A stretch of DNA of 64,000 bases, from positions 248,001-312,000 of the forward strand of contig JACJWF010000001.1 of assembly GCA_020637295.1 (NCBI GenBank), written 5' to 3'. Under the pieces are notes generated by a model. It saw nothing but the letters and a program-made list of their open reading frames with translations, ran no database searches and was not told the origin of the DNA. The number at the start of each line of letters is the position of its first letter. The stretch's first letter is position 1. The translations under genes were made by a program, and so were the position numbers. This DNA is from Acidimicrobiaceae bacterium. Its GTDB lineage: Bacteria > Actinomycetota > Acidimicrobiia > Acidimicrobiales > Ilumatobacteraceae. Positions 59,250-64,000 of this stretch are shown one piece after another.

Positions 59250-60811
59250 CGTCGGCGGCCCGGCTTGGCCTTCTTGCCTTTCGGCGAGCCGTACTCGTAG
59301 TAGGGCGAGCGCTCGATGTTCTCGCCCACGACCACCAGGTGCATCGCGCCGGTGGTGAGCGAACGGAGCAGTTGCATGGATCGCTGGGTGGCGCCGGTGA
59401 GCGTGTGGTCGAGGCGGATGGCCACCACCACGTGGTCGGCGTAGGGCAGCAGCTCCAGCACCTCGGCGGTGGCGCCGACGGGGGAGGAGTCCACCACGAT
59501 CATGTCGGCCACGCGAGCCAGTGGCGCCAGCGCCTGGCTGGTGGCCCGCGCCAGACTGCCGGGAGGGGCGTCCATGCCCGACAGGTCCAGCAGCACCAGG
59601 TTGGGGGTGGGGGTGCGGCGCAACAGCTGGGTGGGCGTCACTTCGGAGAGCTGGGCGAACGCGAACGGCAACGGCACGGGGTCGTCGTCCAGCAGGCGGC
59701 CGGCCAGGGTGGGGCGGCGGAAGTCCGTGTTGACGGCGATGGTGCGCCGGTTGGCCTCCACCAGGGCGGCAGCCAGGTTGGCGGCGATGCTGGTCTTGCC
59801 GTCACCGGAGCCGGGCGAGACCACCAGCACCACGGCGGCCCGCTCGCGCGGGGCCTCGGCCTCGGCATGGGCAGCCTCGGCGAACGTGAGCACGCTGCGC
59901 AGGGTGCGGTAGGAGTCGCTGAGCTGGTCGTGGCGGTCGGGGCGCACGACCAGCGAGGTGCCGGCGCCGCCCACATCCGGGATGACCACCGAGGCGGGCG
60001 CCCCGAACAGCAGCTCGGCCTGGGCGCGGGAGCGGATGCGGCGGTCCAGCCGGCTGACCAGCAGGGCGACGCCGGCACCGACGATGGCGCCGACGCCGAG
60101 GCCGAAGATGGCTCGGGTGGGCCGGGTCTTCGGTGCGCCAAGCCCCGTGTCCGAGGCGTTGGGGTAGCCCTTGGCCTCGGCCAGCGTGCTGAGGATGAGC
60201 GTGGGCTCGATGTCGAAGCTGGTGCCGAACTGCTGCTCGAACACCACGCTGTACTCACGGGCCAGCGCGTCCAGCTTGGCCTGGACGACGCGGTCGTCCG
60301 GGTTGGCCTGCGCCTCCCGCTCCAGGTCGGAGATGTCCTGCTCCAGCCGGTCGGCCCGGGCGTTGAGGGCGGCCAGGCGGTCCGTGCGCTGGTTCTCCTG
60401 CAACTCCGCCATGTAGGAGGTGAGGGTGGTGGCGAACGTGTTGGCCAGTTCCTCGGCCCGCTCCTTGGTGGTGGCTGTGGCGGTGATGCCCAGCGAGCCG
60501 TCGGTGGAGTTCAGGGAGGGGCTGATGGCTGACGCGGCGGTGCCCGGGTCGATCCCGAGCGCTTCGCCGACGCGTTCGGGCACGACGCCGATGGTGGCGT
60601 ACAGGCTGAGCTGGTTGAGGGCGACGGGATCCGAGTAGATGCTGCCGTTGCTGCTGGAGATCAGCAGGGTGTGGGTGGCCGAGTAGGTGATGGTGGCGTC
60701 CTGCGTGGTGGCCGGTTCGGGGAGCGCGGCGAGGATGCCGCCACCGAGCGCGAACAGGAACGCGATCCACCAGAAGCGCCGGAGCGCCTCCAGCGCGGTT
60801 GCCTTCATCAT
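59246..60811 (-). CDS. Wzz-type chain-length regulator fused to BY-kinase
   Basis: 521 aa. Span 1 FWWIAFLFALGGGILAAL (about 13-30), an outer coiled-coil domain (QENQRTDRLAALNARADRLEQDISDLEREAQ), span 2 AIFGLGVGAIVGAGVALLV, then a kinase domain with Walker A VSPGSGDGKTSIAANLAAAL and Walker B ADMIVVDSSP. Walker A' is IAVNTDFRRP, with Asn-Thr-Asp in place of the usual IDxD. The C-terminus ERSPYYEYGSPKGKKAKPG has three Tyr for possible autophosphorylation. It controls polysaccharide chain length. Start at ATG 60811 (two ATGs in tandem), with CAGGAG upstream. First gene of the operon. Confidence 0.88.
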   Translation of the reverse strand: MMKATALEALRRFWWIAFLFALGGGILAALPEPATTQDATITYSATHTLLISSSNGSIYSDPVALNQLSLYATIGVVPERVGEALGIDPGTAASAISPSLNSTDGSLGITATATTKERAEELANTFATTLTSYMAELQENQRTDRLAALNARADRLEQDISDLEREAQANPDDRVVQAKLDALAREYSVVFEQQFGTSFDIEPTLILSTLAEAKGYPNASDTGLGAPKTRPTRAIFGLGVGAIVGAGVALLVSRLDRRIRSRAQAELLFGAPASVVIPDVGGAGTSLVVRPDRHDQLSDSYRTLRSVLTFAEAAHAEAEAPRERAAVVLVVSPGSGDGKTSIAANLAAALVEANRRTIAVNTDFRRPTLAGRLLDDDPVPLPFAFAQLSEVTPTQLLRRTPTPNLVLLDLSGMDAPPGSLARATSQALAPLARVADMIVVDSSPVGATAEVLELLPYADHVVVAIRLDHTLTGATQRSMQLLRSLTTGAMHLVVVGENIERSPYYEYGSPKGKKAKPGRRR

Positions 60812-60876
60812 CGCCGCAGCACTCCTGTCAAGAGCATCGACTGTAGTGGGGGTGCAAGGTGCCACACTGGATTCCC

Positions 60877-62022
60877 GTGAACTGGAAGGTCCTCCTCTCG
60901 CCGCCCGAGATGTCCGACATCGAGCGGGCGATGCTGCTGTCGGCGTTCGACAGCGGCTGGGTGGCACCCGCCGGCCCGGACCTCGACGCGTTCGAGGACG
61001 AACTGGCCGAGTTCACCGGTGCGGCGGATGTGGCCGGCCTCGCCAGCGGCACGGCGGCCCTCCATCTGGCCCTGCAGGTGGTGGGGGTGCAGCCGGGCGA
61101 CGAGGTGCTGATGAGCGACCTCACGTTCGCCGCCAGCGCGTTCGCCACCACCTACGTGGGGGCCGTGCCGGTGTTCGTGGACAGCGAGCCGGCCACCTGG
61201 CAGATGGACCCCGAGGTGCTGGAGGCCGAGCTGGAACGCCGGGCCGCCGCGGGCCGCCTACCTGCCGCGGTCGTGGCGGTGGACCTGTACGGCTCGGTGG
61301 CCGACGGCACCCGCCTGGCCGCGGCCTGCGCCCGCCACGGGGTGCCGCTGGTGGAGGACGCCGCCGAGGCGCTGGGCGCATCGCGCGACGGCGTGGCCGC
61401 GGGCCGCTTCGGGCGGGTGGGGGTGCTGTCGTTCAACGGCAACAAGATCGTCACCACCGGGGGCGGCGGGGCACTGCTGTCCGACGACGCCGACCTGGTG
61501 GCCCGGGCCCGCCATCTGGGCACGCAGGCCCGCGACGGTGTGCCGTGGTACCAGCACTCCGAGATCGGCTTCAACTACCGCATGGGCAACCTCAACGCGG
61601 CCGTGGGGCGTGGCCAGTTGGCGACGCTCACCGAGCGGATGGAGCGCCGGGCCGTGGTGCGCCGCTGGTACGAGCAGGAGTTCGCCGGCGTGGAGGGTGT
61701 GCGGTTCCAGGCGGTGCCCGATGGGTGCTCGCCGAACCACTGGCTCACCACGGTGGAGATCGACGAGGCCGTGTTCGGCGCCGGCGCGGCGGAGGTGCTG
61801 GCCGCGTTGCGGGCCGACGGCATCGAGGCCCGCCGGGGGTTCTGCCCCATGCACCTGCAGCCGGTGTTCGCCGGGTCGGTGCCGGTCACCGCAGGTGGTT
61901 CCTCCGTGGCGGCCGCCCATTTCGGCTGCTCGGTCAGCCTGCCCAGTTCCGGCCGGCTCACCCGCGAGCAGGTGGAGTGGATCGCCGGCACGGTGCGCGC
62001 TGCCGGCCGGCTCGCGGCGTAG
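60877..62022 (+). CDS. pglE: DegT/DnrJ/EryC1 aminotransferase, PglE-like
   Basis: 381 aa PLP enzyme. SGWVAPAGPDLDAFEDELAEFTGA, GLASGTAALHLALQVVGVQPGDEVLMSDLTFAASA, VEDAAEALGASRDG, PLP lysine in LSFNGNKIVTTGGGGALL, and FNYRMGNLNAAVGRGQL. It should aminate UDP-4-keto-6-deoxy-HexNAc made by the PglF-like enzyme. GTG 60877 is preferred (CACACT 8 bases before); GTG 60859 is also open. Divergent from the BY-kinase operon. Confidence 0.88.
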   Translation: MNWKVLLSPPEMSDIERAMLLSAFDSGWVAPAGPDLDAFEDELAEFTGAADVAGLASGTAALHLALQVVGVQPGDEVLMSDLTFAASAFATTYVGAVPVFVDSEPATWQMDPEVLEAELERRAAAGRLPAAVVAVDLYGSVADGTRLAAACARHGVPLVEDAAEALGASRDGVAAGRFGRVGVLSFNGNKIVTTGGGGALLSDDADLVARARHLGTQARDGVPWYQHSEIGFNYRMGNLNAAVGRGQLATLTERMERRAVVRRWYEQEFAGVEGVRFQAVPDGCSPNHWLTTVEIDEAVFGAGAAEVLAALRADGIEARRGFCPMHLQPVFAGSVPVTAGGSSVAAAHFGCSVSLPSSGRLTREQVEWIAGTVRAAGRLAA

Positions 62023-62029
62023 GGCATCC

Positions 62030-62743
62030 ATGCGAGCCGTCGCGCTGGTGGTGCTGGCGGTGGCGCCGCTGCTGCGACCACGGTGGCGATGGCTGGTGGG
62101 CGCCGCGGCGGGCACGGCCTTGGTCCGCGACGTGTGGCCACAACTGGGCTCGCCGTCCGGGCAGCGCTGGTCGGCTGCCGCCACAGCGGTGGCACTGTCA
62201 TCGCTGGCGGCCTGGACGTTGCCGCGCCACACGGCCGCTGCCGCGCAGTGGGCGGGTTGGCGCTGGGCGGCGCTGCTGGGTGCTGCCGCGGGCGCGTTTG
62301 CGTGTGTGCCGGAGACCGACCAGTTCCGCGAGGTGGCCGTGGTGGTGGGGGCCGGGTTGGTGGCCGAGGCTTGGATGGTGGCGGTGGGCCGGCCGCCACT
62401 TCCGGCGTCGGTGCAGGTGGCGGCGTGGGGCCTGGTGGCCTGGGCTGCGCTGTACGGCGCCAGCGGGCGGGGGAGTGCGGTGGTGGGTGCGCTGTTCGCG
62501 CTGGTCGCCCCGGTCGCGGCCGGTGTGGCTGCCCGCCAGGGTGGCCGGGTCGCGGCGATGGTGGCCGGGGTGTGGGTGGTGGCCGGCGTGGCCGTGGCCC
62601 GCACGGGTGGCATCGCCGAGGCGACGCGCCCGGCCGTGGTGGCGGCAGTGGTGGCGGGTATGGCGGCGGGCGTGGCGACCGGTGCGGTGGTGATCAGCGC
62701 AGCGCGGTGGCGGCTCGCCCGGTCACCACGATCCGCCGGGTGA
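62030..62743 (+). CDS. Ala-rich membrane protein, unknown function
   Basis: 237 aa with about seven or eight spans (LVVLAVAPLLRPRWRWLVGAAAG; VALSSLAAWTLP; WAALLGAAAGAFACV; others). Composition is extreme in Ala, Val and Gly. No family recognised. It follows the PglE-like gene by 7 bases. Its last 50 bases overlap the 3' end of the opposite DUF4012 gene (62694-62743). Confidence 0.65.
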   Translation: MRAVALVVLAVAPLLRPRWRWLVGAAAGTALVRDVWPQLGSPSGQRWSAAATAVALSSLAAWTLPRHTAAAAQWAGWRWAALLGAAAGAFACVPETDQFREVAVVVGAGLVAEAWMVAVGRPPLPASVQVAAWGLVAWAALYGASGRGSAVVGALFALVAPVAAGVAARQGGRVAAMVAGVWVVAGVAVARTGGIAEATRPAVVAAVVAGMAAGVATGAVVISAARWRLARSPRSAG

Positions 62744-64000
62744 GCTCGCCGGCCCAGACGGTGCCGCCGCCCACCTCCACCTCCACGGCGTCGTGGGTCA
62801 CCATCGGCTGGGGGCGCAGCACCAGTTCGTAGCCGTCGTCGTCGAGCACCCCGTCCACGTCCAGCACCACGGTGATGGTCTCGCCGGGGCCGAGGTCCAG
62901 TTCGAACGTGACGACGTTCCAGCCCAGTTCGGTGGTGAGCGCAAGGCCCGTGTCCACGCCGTCGACGGTGGCATGCACCGGTGCGAGCGCGGTGTAGACG
63001 CTGAGGAGGGTGCGGTTGGTGCCGGACGGCACGTCCACGAACTCGCTGCCGATGACGTACGACGGGTAGCCGCTGGCGGGGGCGGTGTTGGTGAGGGTGA
63101 CGGTGACCGTGCCCGTCGTTCGGCCCGTGGCCGGGTCGTAGCTGGCCTGGTAGTTCACCCGCCGCTCGAGGAAGCTGTCGATCTTGTTGGCCACGGCGTT
63201 GTTGGTCACCACGGCCAGGCCGTCGCGGCCGTCCAGCGCCGGCAGGGTGCCGTCCACGCCGATCAGGCGCATCAGTGCGTTCTCCTGCGGGCGGCGGGCC
63301 CACACCAGCAGGTCACCGTCGGCGGCCGCGGGGCCCAGGTCCTGGGCCAGCCGCTGGGGTGGTGGAAGGGTGCCGTCCAGCACGGCTTGCAGGGTGGCTT
63401 CGGCCACGGCTTCCAGCAGGTCGCTGCGTTCGGGCGTGTCCAGCGCGTACTGGTCCAGCAGCAGGAACTGCTCCACGTTGGTGGCCGACAGCGCCTGGTC
63501 CAGCCCCTCCACCCGGATCGGCCCGGTGGCGGCCAGCAGCCCGGCGAGCGCCGCCGGGTCGGCCAGGATCACCCCGTCCACCGTCGTGCCGCGGGTGGCC
63601 TCCCACAGTTGGGCCAGCAGTGGGCCGGCGCTGCCCATGTCCGGGGTCATGGTGACGTTGGACCAGAACGTGGAGTTCGCCGGACGGTCGGCGGTGCCGG
63701 CGCCGTAGGTGGCGTAGCGGCGGTAGAACTCGTCGCTGGCCTCGAGGGTGAAGGGGCCGTTGGCCTTCAGTTCGTTGCGCAGGTCGTTGATCCGCCCGAA
63801 GTCGGTGCGCACGATCTGGCCGTCGGTGATCTCGAGGATGGCGTAGTTGCCCATCACGCCCATCAGCGCCCGGCCCTCGGCGGGGGAGGCGAAGCCCACG
63901 AAGTAGCGGCGGGTGCCGTCGGCGCCGAGCATCGCCGGGCCGTCGGCGGCCGCGGCGTGGATGGTGCGGGCCTGCCGCTCGGTCTCTGCGGCGCGGTCGC
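62694..64000 (-). CDS. DUF4012 domain protein (5' end outside window)
   Basis: At least 435 aa, open to the window edge. RRYFVGFASPAEGRALMGVMGNYAILEITDGQI, the pattern DLRN...FGPFTLEASDEFYRRYATYG-like lead, NVTMTPDMGSAGPLLAQLWEATRG and VDGVILADPAALAGLLAATGPIRV are the DUF4012 core, followed by a VTNNAVANKIDSFLERRVNY stretch and a C-terminal beta domain (LGPGETITVVLDVDG). DUF4012 proteins are extracytoplasmic and common in actinobacterial glycan loci; function unknown. The start lies beyond 64000. Confidence 0.87.
   Translation of the reverse strand, partial: DRAAETERQARTIHAAAADGPAMLGADGTRRYFVGFASPAEGRALMGVMGNYAILEITDGQIVRTDFGRINDLRNELKANGPFTLEASDEFYRRYATYGAGTADRPANSTFWSNVTMTPDMGSAGPLLAQLWEATRGTTVDGVILADPAALAGLLAATGPIRVEGLDQALSATNVEQFLLLDQYALDTPERSDLLEAVAEATLQAVLDGTLPPPQRLAQDLGPAAADGDLLVWARRPQENALMRLIGVDGTLPALDGRDGLAVVTNNAVANKIDSFLERRVNYQASYDPATGRTTGTVTVTLTNTAPASGYPSYVIGSEFVDVPSGTNRTLLSVYTALAPVHATVDGVDTGLALTTELGWNVVTFELDLGPGETITVVLDVDGVLDDDGYELVLRPQPMVTHDAVEVEVGGGTVWAGELTRRIVVTGRAATALR

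Overview
The window is about 70% GC and gene-dense on both strands. It shows frequent GTG starts and many 4-base stop/start overlaps. A recurrent promoter form places a TAnnnT hexamer 6-8 bases before the start codon, which suggests leaderless mRNAs. Together with DUF58/MoxR/DUF4129/DUF4350/SpoIIM/RDD, mycobacterial-type GlgP, PyrF and SerA, a PASTA kinase-like protein and a sunset-domain protein, this points to a high-GC actinobacterium. My best guess is Acidimicrobiia (Ilumatobacter/Microthrix-like); this is inference from content, not a database match. I saw no rRNA, tRNA or CRISPR array, and no gene-free stretch longer than 300 bases.

Layout. 1-2.6 kb: cupredoxin-like lipoprotein, NifU-type Fe-S scaffold, MeaB GTPase, enoyl-CoA hydratase. 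2.6-9.4 kb: glycogen/alpha-glucan genes (GlgP, GT4 synthase, GlgB) around a membrane mannosyltransferase-like gene. 9.4-10.4 kb: AzlC/AzlD exporter. 10.4-18.8 kb: a secreted RHS/YD-repeat polymorphic toxin with a low-GC HExxH tip and an overlapping lipoprotein as candidate immunity gene. The RHS gene is interrupted by a complete 951-bp IS5-like element; removing the element and one 3-bp duplication restores a 2,263-codon frame. 18.8-21.1 kb: SRPBCC protein, GalT, methyltransferase. 21.1-28.4 kb: the MoxR/DUF58 envelope cluster, with a triplicated promoter-like repeat before the RDD gene. 28.4-35.3 kb: cysteine desulfurase and MnmA (tRNA 2-thiouridine), MetE-like protein, LigA. 35.4-41.1 kb: PASTA protein with degenerate kinase motifs, SDR, MFS pump, SCP2 protein. 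41.1-46.2 kb: membrane protein, SerA, PyrF, D-aminoacylase-like amidohydrolase. 46.2-51.1 kb: small envelope proteins, ferredoxin, LeuA with a complete leucine attenuator, homospermidine synthase with a coupled 47-aa ORF.

51.2-64.0 kb is a surface-glycan locus. It holds the four gene types of UDP-diacetylbacillosamine synthesis and priming (PglF-, PglE-, PglD- and PglC-like). It also has a tightly overlapping minus-strand operon (BY-kinase/Wzz, polymerase-like membrane protein, LMW tyrosine phosphatase, NodB deacetylase, GT4), a PqqD-like protein, a sortase-substrate-like protein and a DUF4012 protein cut by the window edge.

The most novel-looking items are the RHS toxin/lipoprotein pair with its clean IS disruption, the PqqD-like protein inside the bacillosamine-type locus, the 47-aa ORF fused by overlap to homospermidine synthase, and the promoter architecture (leaderless starts, overlapping divergent -10 boxes, triplicated promoter).
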